A stretch of 64,000 nucleotides of DNA. Source: Streptomyces sp. NBC_01353 (GTDB lineage Bacteria > Actinomycetota > Actinomycetes > Streptomycetales > Streptomycetaceae). The position numbers and the translations under genes are program-made. Positions 8,497 through 17,290 of this stretch are shown here, one piece after another (the stretch's first letter is position 1; each line of letters starts with the position of its first letter). The notes under the pieces were generated by a model. That model worked only from the letters and a program-made list of their open reading frames with translations. It was not told the origin of the DNA and ran no database searches. Where the stretch lies: the NCBI RefSeq assembly GCF_036237275.1, contig NZ_CP108352.1, positions 6,944,001-7,008,000 of the forward strand, given 5' to 3'.

Positions 8497-9867
8497 GTGG
8501 CAGACCGCAAAGCCCCGCTCTCCGTCGAGGAGCTCCGTGCTCTCGTCGCGAGCGGTGAGATCGACACAGTCGTCCTGGCCTTCCCCGACATGCAGGGTCG
8601 GCTCCAGGGCAAGCGGTTCGCCGCACCGTTCTTCCTCGACGACGTCCTCGACCACGGCACCGAGGGCTGCAACTATCTCCTGGCCGTCGATACCGAGATG
8701 AACACGGTCGACGGATACGAGATGTCCTCGTGGGACCGTGGCTACGGCGACTTCGCCATGCACCCCGACCTCTCCACCCTGCGCCGCGTCCCGTGGAACG
8801 AGGGTACGGCGATGCTGATCGCCGACCTCGCCTGGAACGACGGCTCACCCGTCGTCGCCGCACCCCGCCAGATCCTCCGCCGCCAGCTGGAACGGCTCGC
8901 CGAACACGGCTACACCGCCCACGTCGGCACGGAGCTGGAGTTCATCGTCTTCAAGGACACCTACGAGCAGGCCTGGGACGCGAACTACCGGAACCTGACC
9001 CCCGTCAATCAGTACAACATCGACTACTCCGTCCTCGGCACCGGCCGCATCGAGCCCCTCCTGCGGCGGATCCGCAACGAGATGGCCGGCGCAGGACTGA
9101 CCGTCGAGTCCGCCAAGGGCGAGTGCAACCCGGGCCAGCACGAGATCGCCTTCAAGTACGACGAGGCCCTCGTCACCTGCGACCAGCACGCCGTCTACAA
9201 GACGGGCGCCAAGGAGATCGCCGCCCAGGAAGGCGTCTCGCTCACCTTCATGGCGAAGTACAACGAGCGCGAGGGCAACTCCTGCCACATCCACCTCTCG
9301 CTCCAGTCCGTCGACGAGGCCGGCACGAACGTCATGGCCGGCGACGGACCCGGCGGCATGTCGGACGTCATGCGGTACTTCCTCGCCGGACAGCTTGCCG
9401 CGCTGCGCGACTTCTCCCTCCTCTACGCCCCCCACATCAACTCCTACAAGCGCTTCCAGCCCGGCTCCTTCGCCCCCACCGCCGTCGCCTGGGGCGTGGA
9501 CAACCGCACCTGCTCCCTGCGCGTCGTCGGCCACGGCCGCTCGATGCGTTTCGAGAACCGGCTCCCCGGCGGGGATGTCAATCCCCACCTCGCCGTCGCG
9601 GGCCTGGTCGCCGCCGGTCTGTACGGCATCGAGCAGCGGCTCGAACTGCCCGCGGCCTGTGACGGAAACGCCTACACCGCCGAGTACGCCCACGTCCCCA
9701 CCACCCTGCGCGAGGCCGCCGAACTCTGGGAGACCAGCCTCATCGCCAAGGCCGCCTTCGGGGACGAGGTCGTCGCGCACTACCGCAACATGGCCCGCGT
9801 CGAGCTCGACGCGTACGACGCCGCGGTGACCGACTGGGAGCTGCGCCGCTCCTTCGAACGCATGTGA
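8497..9867 (+). CDS. glnA4: Glutamine-synthetase-like gamma-glutamylethanolamide synthetase (GlnA4-type)
   Basis: A 456-residue type I glutamine synthetase fold protein. The GTG at 8497 has GGAGGAG 7 bases upstream. The N-terminal beta-grasp contains 'VVLAFPDMQGRLQGKR'; the catalytic domain has 'HVGTELEFIVFKDTYEQAW', 'KGECNPGQHEIAF', 'EREGNSCHIHLSLQS' and the loop 'INSYKRFQPGSFAPTAVAWG'. It lacks the usual tyrosine-adenylylation region of GlnA1. In S. coelicolor the GlnA4 enzyme ATP-dependently joins glutamate to ethanolamine as the first step of ethanolamine use. The matching permease, FadR regulator, aldehyde dehydrogenase and hydrolase nearby support the same role. The next gene overlaps its stop codon. 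Confidence 0.82.
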   Translation: MADRKAPLSVEELRALVASGEIDTVVLAFPDMQGRLQGKRFAAPFFLDDVLDHGTEGCNYLLAVDTEMNTVDGYEMSSWDRGYGDFAMHPDLSTLRRVPWNEGTAMLIADLAWNDGSPVVAAPRQILRRQLERLAEHGYTAHVGTELEFIVFKDTYEQAWDANYRNLTPVNQYNIDYSVLGTGRIEPLLRRIRNEMAGAGLTVESAKGECNPGQHEIAFKYDEALVTCDQHAVYKTGAKEIAAQEGVSLTFMAKYNEREGNSCHIHLSLQSVDEAGTNVMAGDGPGGMSDVMRYFLAGQLAALRDFSLLYAPHINSYKRFQPGSFAPTAVAWGVDNRTCSLRVVGHGRSMRFENRLPGGDVNPHLAVAGLVAAGLYGIEQRLELPAACDGNAYTAEYAHVPTTLREAAELWETSLIAKAAFGDEVVAHYRNMARVELDAYDAAVTDWELRRSFERM

Positions 9868-11249
9868 GGAAAGAGTTGCTCCAGGAACTCCAGGTACTCA
9901 ATCCGGCGACCGAAGAGGTCGTCGCGACCGTCCCCGCCGCCACACCGGCCGACGTCGACGCCGCGGTCGTACGGGCGACCGAAGCGCAGCGCGGCTGGGC
10001 CGCCGCCGCCCCCGCCGACCGGGCCCGGCTGCTGCGCCGCTTCGCCGCCGTCGTCGACGCCCACACCGAGGAGCTGGCCCTCCTCGAAGTGCGCGAGGCC
10101 GGTCACACCCTCGGAAACGCCCGCTGGGAGGCGGGCAACGTCCGGGACCTGCTCGACTACGCGGCCGGGGGAGTGGAGCGGCTGAACGGCCGCCAGATCC
10201 CCGTCGCCGGCGGTCTCGACGTCACGATCCTCGAACCCCTCGGCGTCGTCGGCGTGATCGCGCCCTGGAACTTCCCCATGCCGATCGCCGCCTGGGCCAC
10301 CGCCCCGGCCCTCGCCGCCGGCAACGCGGTGATCCTCAAGCCCGCCGAGACCACCCCGCTCACCGCGCTCCGACTCGCCGAACTCGGCCTGGAGGCGGGA
10401 CTTCCCGAGGGCCTCTTCCAGGTCCTCCCGGGCGAGGGAGCCGTCGCGGGCGACGCGCTCGTCGAACACCCCGGCATCGCCAAGATCGTCTTCACCGGCT
10501 CGACGCGGGTGGGGAAGAGCATCATGGCCAAGTGCGCCGCCCAGGTGAAGCGGGTGACGCTCGAACTCGGCGGCAAGAGCCCGAACATCGTCTTCGCCGA
10601 CGCGGACATCGAGGCCGCGGCGGCAGCGGCGCCGATGTCCTTCCTCGACAACAGCGGCCAGGACTGCTGCGCCCGTACCCGCATCCTGGTCCAGCGCTCC
10701 GTCCACGACCGCTTCCTGGAGCTGCTCACCCCCGCCGTCGAGGAGATCGTCGTCGGCGACCCGGCCGACGAGAAGACCCAGATGGGCCCGCTCATCTCCC
10801 GGGCCCAGCTCGAGCGTGTACGGGCGTACGTCCCCGACTCGCTCCCCGGCATCCGGGGCAAGGCCCCCGAGGGCCCCGGCTTCTGGTTCCCGCCGACCGT
10901 CCTCACCGGCCTCGCCGAGGACGCGCCCTGCGCCGTCGAGGAGGTCTTCGGACCGGTCGCCGTCGTCCTGCCCTTCGAGGACGACGCCGACGCCGTCCGC
11001 CTCGCCAACGCCACCGAGTACGGCCTGGCCGGCTCGATCTGGACCCGCGACGTGGGCCGCGCGCTGCGCGTCTCACGCGCCGTCCGGGCCGGCAACCTCT
11101 CCGTCAACTCCCACTCCAGCGTCCGCTACTGGACCCCGTTCGGCGGCTACCAGCAATCCGGCCTCGGCCGGGAGCTCGGCCCCGACGCCCTCACCGCCTT
11201 CACCGAGACCAAGAACGTCTTCATCAGCACGGAAAGCACGGAGGCCTGA
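9864..11249 (+). CDS. NAD(P)-dependent aldehyde dehydrogenase
   Basis: A 461-residue ALDH. The GTG at 9864 overlaps the synthetase stop (GTGA); a TTG at 9876 behind GAGGA is an alternative start. Diagnostic sequences are 'PWNFPMPIAAWATAPALAAG', the coenzyme loop 'FTGSTRVGKSI', the catalytic Glu in 'LELGGKSPNIVF' and the catalytic Cys in 'NSGQDCCARTR', then 'EEVFGPVAVVLPF'. In this operon it is likely to oxidise the aldehyde formed from gamma-glutamylethanolamide, giving gamma-glutamylglycine. The substrate is inferred from context. Confidence 0.92.
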   Translation: MRKELLQELQVLNPATEEVVATVPAATPADVDAAVVRATEAQRGWAAAAPADRARLLRRFAAVVDAHTEELALLEVREAGHTLGNARWEAGNVRDLLDYAAGGVERLNGRQIPVAGGLDVTILEPLGVVGVIAPWNFPMPIAAWATAPALAAGNAVILKPAETTPLTALRLAELGLEAGLPEGLFQVLPGEGAVAGDALVEHPGIAKIVFTGSTRVGKSIMAKCAAQVKRVTLELGGKSPNIVFADADIEAAAAAAPMSFLDNSGQDCCARTRILVQRSVHDRFLELLTPAVEEIVVGDPADEKTQMGPLISRAQLERVRAYVPDSLPGIRGKAPEGPGFWFPPTVLTGLAEDAPCAVEEVFGPVAVVLPFEDDADAVRLANATEYGLAGSIWTRDVGRALRVSRAVRAGNLSVNSHSSVRYWTPFGGYQQSGLGRELGPDALTAFTETKNVFISTESTEA

Positions 11250-11254
11250 ACCGC

Positions 11255-12040
11255 ATGAGCACCGAAGAGATCGTCTGCCGCCGTCTGGTCGGCCGTACCG
11301 CCGTCATCACCGGGGCCGGCAGCGGCATCGGCCTCGCCACCGCCCGCCGCCTCGCCTCCGAAGGCGCGAACGTCGTCTGCGGCGACATCGACGAGACCGC
11401 GGGCAAGGCCGCTGCGGAGGAGGTCGGCGGCACGTTCGTCAAGGTGAACGTCACCGACCCCGAGGAGGTCGAGAACCTCTTCAAGGTCGCCTTCGACACC
11501 TACGGATCCGTGGACATCGCCTTCAACAACGCGGGCATCTCCCCGCCCGACGACGACTCCATCCTCACCACCGGCCTGGAGGCCTGGAAGCGCGTCCAGG
11601 ACGTCAACCTCACCTCGGTCTACCTGTGCTGCAAGGCCGCACTGCCCTACATGCAGCGACAGGGCCGCGGCTCCATCATCAACACCGCCTCCTTCGTCGC
11701 CATCATGGGCGCGGCCACCAGCCAGATCTCGTACACCGCCTCCAAGGGCGGCGTGCTCGCCATGTCCCGCGAACTGGGCGTCCAGTTCGCCCGCGAGGGC
11801 ATCCGCGTCAACGCCCTCTGCCCCGGGCCGGTCAACACCCCGCTCCTCCAGGAGCTGTTCGCCAAGGACCCGGAGCGGGCCGCCCGCCGGCTCGTGCACA
11901 TCCCCCTCGGCCGCTTCGCCGAGGCCGAGGAGATCGCCGCCGCCGTCGCCTTCCTCGCCAGCGACGACTCCTCCTTCATCAACGCCACCGACTTCCTCGT
12001 CGACGGCGGCATCTCGGGCGCGTACGTGACCCCCCTCTAG
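11255..12040 (+). CDS. Short-chain dehydrogenase/reductase
   Basis: A 261-residue classical SDR. It has the cofactor motif 'TGAGSGIG' near the N-terminus, 'NNAG' after beta-4, and the catalytic Ser region followed by Tyr-x3-Lys in 'ISYTASKGG'. Asp in 'VVCGDIDE' at the end of beta-2 favours NAD(H). It starts 5 bases after the aldehyde dehydrogenase stop and is last in the operon before a strong hairpin. The logical job is oxidation of the hydroxyl group of gamma-glutamylethanolamide to the aldehyde used by the upstream ALDH. That step is inference. Confidence 0.9.
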   Translation: MSTEEIVCRRLVGRTAVITGAGSGIGLATARRLASEGANVVCGDIDETAGKAAAEEVGGTFVKVNVTDPEEVENLFKVAFDTYGSVDIAFNNAGISPPDDDSILTTGLEAWKRVQDVNLTSVYLCCKAALPYMQRQGRGSIINTASFVAIMGAATSQISYTASKGGVLAMSRELGVQFAREGIRVNALCPGPVNTPLLQELFAKDPERAARRLVHIPLGRFAEAEEIAAAVAFLASDDSSFINATDFLVDGGISGAYVTPL

Positions 12041-12068
12041 ACCGTTCACCCACCCTCCCCCCCCACCC

Positions 12069-12102
12069 CGACAGCCGGGCGTCGCAAGGCGCCCGGCTGT
12101 CG
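12069..12102 (+). terminator. Hairpin terminator after the ethanolamine operon
   Basis: A perfect 13-bp stem (CGACAGCCGGGCG with CGCCCGGCTGTCG) and an 8-nt loop lie 29 bases after the SDR stop codon. There is no T run, as is common for Streptomyces terminators. Confidence 0.8.
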
Positions 12103-12134
12103 TGCATCCGGACATCCCCGACAGGAGCGCGCCC

Positions 12135-13391
12135 ATGAACCCCCGATTCCGCCGGATCACTGCCGCGGCCGCCACGGTTCTCGCCCTCGCCGGCCTGGTC
12201 ACCGCCGCACCCGCCCACGCGCGACCCGGGAAGTGCCCCACCCTGAAGGCCTCCGAGGGCTGGTACGGCGACAACCGCGCCAGACTGCAGGAGCTCGTCG
12301 ACGCGCACTGCGGGGACAGGGGCGCCGACCGGCCCGTCGCCGTCTTCGACTGGGACAACACGGTCATCAAGAACGACGTCGGCGACGCCACGATGTACTG
12401 GCTCCTGCGCAACAGCCGCATCCGTCCGCCCGCGAACGACGACTGGACCACGACCAGCCGCCATCTGACCCGGGACGCGGCCGCCGCCCTGCGCGACGCC
12501 TGCCCCACCGGTGTCCGCACCCTGCCCACGGGCACCGACACCCGCTGCGCCGACGAGATCCTCTCCGTCTACGCGGAGGGCGCCACGACCACCGGCAGTA
12601 AGGCGTTCACGGGCTTCGACCACCGTCGGACGGAACCGCAGTACGCCTGGCTCGCCCAGCTCCTGCGCGGCTGGACCACCCGCCAGGTCGAGTCCTTCGC
12701 CGCGGCCGCCCGCGCCGAGAGCCTCGCCGCTCCGATCGGCGCCACCCAGCAGGTCGGCACCGGCGAAGTCAGCGCCTGGGTCCGCTACTACGAGCAGCAG
12801 CGCGACCTCGTCCGTACCCTCCGCACGGCGGGCTTCGACGTCTGGATCGTCTCGGCCTCGCCCGAACCGGTCGTCGACGTCTGGGCCCAGGGCGTCGGCA
12901 TCGCGTCCTCGCACGCCATAGGCATCCGCAACATCACCGAGCGCGGCCGGCTCGGCGCCCGGCTGAAGGGCTGCGGCGGCGTCCGCGACGGCGAGGACTC
13001 GATGATCACGTACATCGACGGCAAGCGCTGTTGGATCAACCAGGAGATCTTCGGCGTGCGCGGACCCGCCGCCGAGCGGGTCCAACCGGCCTCCCGGCGC
13101 CAGGTGTTCGCCGCAGGCGATTCCGACACCGACATCTCCTTCCTGCGCGATGCGACCGGACTGCGCCTGGTCCTCAACCGCAACAAGAACGAGCTGATGT
13201 GCCGCGCCTACGACAACAGCGACGGCCGCTGGATCGTGAACCCGATGTTCATCGAGCCGAAGAAGCAGAAGACGAGCCCCTATCCGTGCGCCACCACCGC
13301 CTACACCGCCGCCGACGGCACGGCACAGCCCGTGCGGCGCGCCGACGGCAGTGTCGTGCCCGATCAATGGGACTCCGTGTTCGGCTCCTGA
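12135..13391 (+). CDS. Secreted HAD-superfamily phosphatase, phosphorylcholine-phosphatase-like
   Basis: A 418-residue protein; the ATG at 12135 has an AGGAG 8 bases before it and opens a signal peptide (RR near the N-terminus, hydrophobic core, cleavage near 'APAHA-RP'). HAD motif I is 'VFDWDNTVIKND' with nucleophile Asp72 and acid Asp74, motif II is the Ser in 'DVWIVSASPEPVVD', and motif IV is 'AAGDSDTDISFLRD'. The long cap between motifs I and II fits the exported phosphorylcholine phosphatase branch. Its position right after ethanolamine genes, with a betaine transporter in the same window, suggests it frees choline or ethanolamine from phosphorylated forms outside the cell. The hairpin between makes it a separate transcript. 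Confidence 0.75.
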   Translation: MNPRFRRITAAAATVLALAGLVTAAPAHARPGKCPTLKASEGWYGDNRARLQELVDAHCGDRGADRPVAVFDWDNTVIKNDVGDATMYWLLRNSRIRPPANDDWTTTSRHLTRDAAAALRDACPTGVRTLPTGTDTRCADEILSVYAEGATTTGSKAFTGFDHRRTEPQYAWLAQLLRGWTTRQVESFAAAARAESLAAPIGATQQVGTGEVSAWVRYYEQQRDLVRTLRTAGFDVWIVSASPEPVVDVWAQGVGIASSHAIGIRNITERGRLGARLKGCGGVRDGEDSMITYIDGKRCWINQEIFGVRGPAAERVQPASRRQVFAAGDSDTDISFLRDATGLRLVLNRNKNELMCRAYDNSDGRWIVNPMFIEPKKQKTSPYPCATTAYTAADGTAQPVRRADGSVVPDQWDSVFGS

Positions 13392-13401
13392 ACCCGCCCT
13401 C

Positions 13402-13407
13402 TAGGCT
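13402..13407 (+). promoter_or_regulatory. -10 box of a probably leaderless gene
   Basis: TAGGCT ends 6 bases before the ATG of the DUF2510 gene and no Shine-Dalgarno sequence is present. That spacing places the transcription start at or next to the start codon. Confidence 0.5.
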
Positions 13408-13413
13408 TGCGGG

Positions 13414-14316
13414 ATGAGCATGACGACCCCTCCCGGCTGGTACCCGGACCCGGCCACGCCCACCGTCGAACGCTGGTGGGACGGTACGACCTGGACCGCG
13501 CACACCCGGCAGGCGACGGCGCCCACGACGGCTGTCGCCGCTCTTCCGGCGCCTGGCCGCGGGCGGGGCAGGGCCGTCGCGCTCGGTGCCGGCGCGGTGG
13601 CCGTCGTCGCTGCGGTCGTCGCCGGTGTCGTCGCCCTCGTCGGCGGTGACGAGGAGAAGGACCCGGGCATGGCGGGTCCGACCGCGGCGACCACGACCAC
13701 CTCGGCGCCGACCTCCACCTCCTCCAGCAGCCCTCCCGCCGAGGACCTCACGAAGGTCGTCGACCAGCTCAACGGGATCACGCTCCCGATCATCAAGGGC
13801 TGGGAGAAGCCGGAGTTCCACTCGGGCGGCGCGCCGACGATCACGACCGTCGGTGAGTACGCCTGCCCCGGCGCCACCAACAAGCAGTGCCGGCACGGCA
13901 CCGTGTCCTCCCATTCGGCGTCGGGCACCGACGCCGCCACCCCCGAGGCCATGGCCAAGGAGGACATCGCCCTGGCCGCCGACGCCTTCTTCGGGGACGA
14001 CGTCTTCGGGAACTGGCTGTACGGCGACATCCAGTCCCACAAGCAGGTCGCCGCCCGCCCCGCCGTCGTCGCCGGACGCACCGGCTATCTGGTCCGGTGG
14101 CAGGTCACCACCGGCAAGGGCCCCGGCGGCTACGTCCAGTCGCTCGTCTTCCCGTCCCCCACGGGCAGCGAGTCGCCGGTCGTCGTGCGCTTCGCCTTCG
14201 ACGCGGGAGCCGACGGCCCGCCGCTCGCCGCGATGGACGAGATCACCAAGGGGATCCTGCCCATCGGCAGCGCGACGGGCGGGGGAGTGGGCAGCTCGAT
14301 CACCCCGGGCTCCTGA
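13414..14316 (+). CDS. DUF2510 domain membrane protein
   Basis: A 300-residue protein. The N-terminal DUF2510 motif is clear ('PPGWYPDPATPTVERWWDGTTW'-like: 'PGWYPDP' and 'RWWDGTTWT'). One transmembrane segment follows (about residues 52-75, Ala/Val-rich), then a Thr/Ser/Pro linker and an extracytoplasmic C-terminal domain with two Cys ('YACPGATNKQCRHGT') that may form a disulfide. DUF2510 proteins are frequent in actinobacteria and mostly unassigned. The gene appears leaderless and converges with the PLP-enzyme gene, with 7 bases between the stops. Its function is unknown. Confidence 0.8.
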   Translation: MSMTTPPGWYPDPATPTVERWWDGTTWTAHTRQATAPTTAVAALPAPGRGRGRAVALGAGAVAVVAAVVAGVVALVGGDEEKDPGMAGPTAATTTTSAPTSTSSSSPPAEDLTKVVDQLNGITLPIIKGWEKPEFHSGGAPTITTVGEYACPGATNKQCRHGTVSSHSASGTDAATPEAMAKEDIALAADAFFGDDVFGNWLYGDIQSHKQVAARPAVVAGRTGYLVRWQVTTGKGPGGYVQSLVFPSPTGSESPVVVRFAFDAGADGPPLAAMDEITKGILPIGSATGGGVGSSITPGS

Positions 14317-14323
14317 CCGCCGG

Positions 14324-15526
14324 TCAGAGGAAGGTACGGCCCTCGCCCCGGTACGTGGGGACGGTCGCCGTGATCCGGTCGCCCTCGATCAGCCGCAGGC
14401 TGTCGAACCGCTCGCACAGCTCCCCGGCCTTCGCATGCCGGAACCACACCTTGTCCCCGATGAGGAGATCGTCGGCAGGGGACCCGAGCAGCGGCGTCTG
14501 CACCTCGCCGGGACCCTCCTGGGGGTCGTAACGCAGCCCCTCCGGGAGGTACGGGACGGGCAGCCGGTCCACGCCCGCCGCACCGGACGCGGGGTAGCCG
14601 CCGCCGAGCACCGTCACCACGCCGACGCCGGGCCGGCGCACGACGGGCTGCGCGAAGAGAGCCGCCGGCCGGCCGGTGAAGGACGTGTAGTTGTCGAAGA
14701 GCCGCGGCACATAGAGCCCCGAGCCGGCGGCGATCTCGGTCACCGCGTCCTCGGCCGCCGTGTGCTGCACGCTGCCCGTACCACCGCCGTTGACGAACTC
14801 CAGGTCCGGCGCCACCGCCCGCACCGCACGGACCACGGCCGCGCGCCGGGACTCCAGCTCCTTGCGGGCGGCCGACTGCATGAGCCGGATCGCCCGGGAC
14901 CGCAGCGGCCGTCCGGCCACCGCGTCCCCCACACCCGCGACATGCCCCTCGTACGCCATGATCCCGACGAGCCGGAAGCCCGGCCGACGGGCGACGGAGC
15001 GGGCCAGCTCGGCGAGCTGGGCGGGCTCGCGCAGCGGGGAGCGCAGCGCGCCGATCCGCACCCGGCCGCCGAGCAGCCGGAGCGACGTGTCCAGCTCCAG
15101 ACAGATCCGGATCTCCTCGCCGCCACCCGCGCGTGCCGCGTCGATCAGGTCCAGCTGCGCCGGGTCGTCGACCATCAGGGTCACGGCGGCGGCCAGTTTG
15201 GGGTCGTTCGCCAGTTCACCGAACGCGGTCCGGTCGGCGGACGGATAGGCGAGCAGGACGTCCTCGAACCCGGCCCGGGCCAGCCACAGCGACTCGTCGA
15301 GCGTGAATGACATGATCCCCGCGAAGCCCTCGCGCGCCAGCACCCGCTCAAGGAGCGCGCGGCACCGCACGGACTTGCTCGCCACCCGGATCGGCTTGCC
15401 ACCGGCGCGCCGCACGAGGTCGTCGGCGTTGGCGTCGAACGCCTCCAGATCGACGATGGCGACAGGCGCGTCGAGATGGGCGGTGGCCCGGTCGTACCGG
15501 GCCCGGTCGGCGGCGCGGGGAGTCAT
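14324..15526 (-). CDS. Fold-III PLP enzyme, alanine racemase/D-threonine-aldolase-like
   Basis: A 400-residue protein starting at the ATG at 15526. The N-terminal barrel has the PLP lysine region 'KPIRVASKSVRCRALLERV', a typical start of the amino-acid deaminase/aldolase branch of fold type III enzymes. Further signatures are 'LLAYPSADR', 'ELDTSLRLLGGRVRIG' and 'FVNGGGTGSVQHTA', which bind the phosphate of PLP, and the C-terminal beta domain ends with 'LIGDKVWFRHAKAGELCERF'. Family members act on D-threonine or related beta-hydroxy amino acids; the substrate is not readable. The gene stands alone between a convergent gene and a divergent one. Confidence 0.85.
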   Translation of the reverse strand: MTPRAADRARYDRATAHLDAPVAIVDLEAFDANADDLVRRAGGKPIRVASKSVRCRALLERVLAREGFAGIMSFTLDESLWLARAGFEDVLLAYPSADRTAFGELANDPKLAAAVTLMVDDPAQLDLIDAARAGGGEEIRICLELDTSLRLLGGRVRIGALRSPLREPAQLAELARSVARRPGFRLVGIMAYEGHVAGVGDAVAGRPLRSRAIRLMQSAARKELESRRAAVVRAVRAVAPDLEFVNGGGTGSVQHTAAEDAVTEIAAGSGLYVPRLFDNYTSFTGRPAALFAQPVVRRPGVGVVTVLGGGYPASGAAGVDRLPVPYLPEGLRYDPQEGPGEVQTPLLGSPADDLLIGDKVWFRHAKAGELCERFDSLRLIEGDRITATVPTYRGEGRTFL

Positions 15527-15652
15527 GGCCTGAGCTTGCCAGACGGGTTTACGGGTGGGTAGCCCCTGGGTTCCCGCGCTGCGGGGAACAGCCCGTAGAG
15601 TGGCGGGCATTGCCGGGGCAGGCATCACAACGGGACGACCAGGGGGACGGGG

Positions 15653-17290
15653 ATGAGCACCGACGCGCACCACCCCACGTCCCGCATCACCGACGCCCTG
15701 CTCCCACCCACGTCGACGAGCCCGAGCCCCGACGCCGGAAGCACCCCCGCGCCGCCCGGCATCCCGGGCCGGCCCGCCGCCGCGCCAGGCGCGAACGCCG
15801 CCCCGCCGCGTCCGGCCCAGCCGCCGGCTGCCCCGGCCGGTACGGCTCCGGTGGCGCCCGGCGCCAGGCAGTCCACCCCGGCCCCGCCGACGGGTGCCTC
15901 CGCCGGGCATCCGCGTACCGCGCCCGTGGCGGCCACCCCGGCTGCTCCGGCTGCCACGGCTCCGGCGACGCCGGGCGCCGGACACGCAGCCCGTACCGCC
16001 CCGCCGCGGCCGGCGGCTGCCCCGCCCGTGGCCCCCGTGGGCCACGCCATGCCGGCGGATGGCTCCGGCGCGCCTCGGCGTCCGGCGTCCATGCCGGTTG
16101 CCCCGGGCGCCGGACACACGGTCCCCGCCCCGCCGCGGCCGGCGGCTGCCCCGCCCATACCGCCCGTGGGTCGTCCCACCCCCGCCGGTGCCGCCTCCGG
16201 TGTGCCTCCACAGCAGCCCATGGCCGTTCCCCGAACCGCGCCCACCGCCGGTGGTGGCCATCGACCGCCCGGCGCCGTCCCCTCCCCGCGCCCCGTGGGC
16301 CCCGCCCCCGCCTCCGATCTGCCCGCAGTCGAGACGACGACCCGACTGCGACCCATCCGCGCCACCGAGCCCCCGCGCCCGGTGCCTCCCCGGCCCGAGC
16401 CCCCGCGCCCCGTGCCTCCCCGGCCCGAGCCCCCGCGCTCCGCGCCCCCGCGCCACCACCACGCCGCGTACCGTCCCTTCACCGTGCCGCCCGAGAGTCC
16501 CGTCGAGACCACCACCCGGCTGCGGCCCATCCGTGAGCGGCGGACCGGGCGGGTCGTCGCCGCCGGGGTCTGTCTCGTCCTCGGGGTCGGGCTCATCGGC
16601 GGGGCCGTCGCCGGGGCCGTGCTCGCCGCCACCGACGCCGGAGCAGCCGCCGAGCCCGCGGGGTACGAGCAGGCCAAGAGCCTGTGGCACGACGTCCCCG
16701 TCGACACCCTCTTCCCCCGTTCCCTCGCCGGCCCCGGCGCCGGCCCCGGCGCGGCCGATCGCACCTGGACGCGGGTCGTCGTCGCGGCCGACGCCCCCTG
16801 CTCGGCCGCCGTCCTGCAGAAGAGCCTGCTCACGGCCGTGCAGGCGGTCGGCTGCGACCGCGTCCTGCGAGCCACCTACACCGACGCCACCGCCAGCAGC
16901 GTCGTCACCGTCGGCCTCGTCTTCACCCAGGCCGAGCCCGAAGCCACCCGCTCCCTCGCCGGCCAGGGAGCCGCCCGGATCGCCGCCGACGTCCCCCCGC
17001 CGCTCGCCGCCCCCGGCACCGTCGCCGCCCGCTTCGGCGCCGCGCAGCGCGCCAGCTGGTTCACGCGCCCCCTCGCCGACCTCCCCGTCGTCGTCACCGC
17101 CGTCTCCGGCTTCGCCGACGGCCGCCCCGTCGGCGCCCCCGAGCCCGCCGAACGCGCCATGGCCGCCGGACAGACCAGCGCCCCCGCCCAGGCCGGCCTC
17201 GGCCACGAGGCCAAGGGCGTCGCCGACCGCATCGAACGCGGACTGCGCGCCGCCCTCACCGCGGCAGCGAAGAAGGACGACGACCAGTGA
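15653..17290 (+). CDS. Proline-rich membrane protein coupled to a mycosin-like protease
   Basis: A 545-residue protein. Residues 1 to about 225 are low-complexity Pro/Ala with several repeated segments. The decapeptide ETTTRLRPIR occurs twice, at about residues 227-236 and 285-294. A single membrane helix follows at about 300-326, then an extracytoplasmic domain of about 215 residues with two Cys near 'DAPCSAAVLQKS' and 'AVGCDRVL'. No known enzyme motif is visible. The gene shares a GTGA overlap with the protease gene, so the two products are probably made in fixed ratio and act together at the membrane. A TAGAGT -10 box lies about 50 bases upstream. Confidence 0.75.
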   Translation: MSTDAHHPTSRITDALLPPTSTSPSPDAGSTPAPPGIPGRPAAAPGANAAPPRPAQPPAAPAGTAPVAPGARQSTPAPPTGASAGHPRTAPVAATPAAPAATAPATPGAGHAARTAPPRPAAAPPVAPVGHAMPADGSGAPRRPASMPVAPGAGHTVPAPPRPAAAPPIPPVGRPTPAGAASGVPPQQPMAVPRTAPTAGGGHRPPGAVPSPRPVGPAPASDLPAVETTTRLRPIRATEPPRPVPPRPEPPRPVPPRPEPPRSAPPRHHHAAYRPFTVPPESPVETTTRLRPIRERRTGRVVAAGVCLVLGVGLIGGAVAGAVLAATDAGAAAEPAGYEQAKSLWHDVPVDTLFPRSLAGPGAGPGAADRTWTRVVVAADAPCSAAVLQKSLLTAVQAVGCDRVLRATYTDATASSVVTVGLVFTQAEPEATRSLAGQGAARIAADVPPPLAAPGTVAARFGAAQRASWFTRPLADLPVVVTAVSGFADGRPVGAPEPAERAMAAGQTSAPAQAGLGHEAKGVADRIERGLRAALTAAAKKDDDQ

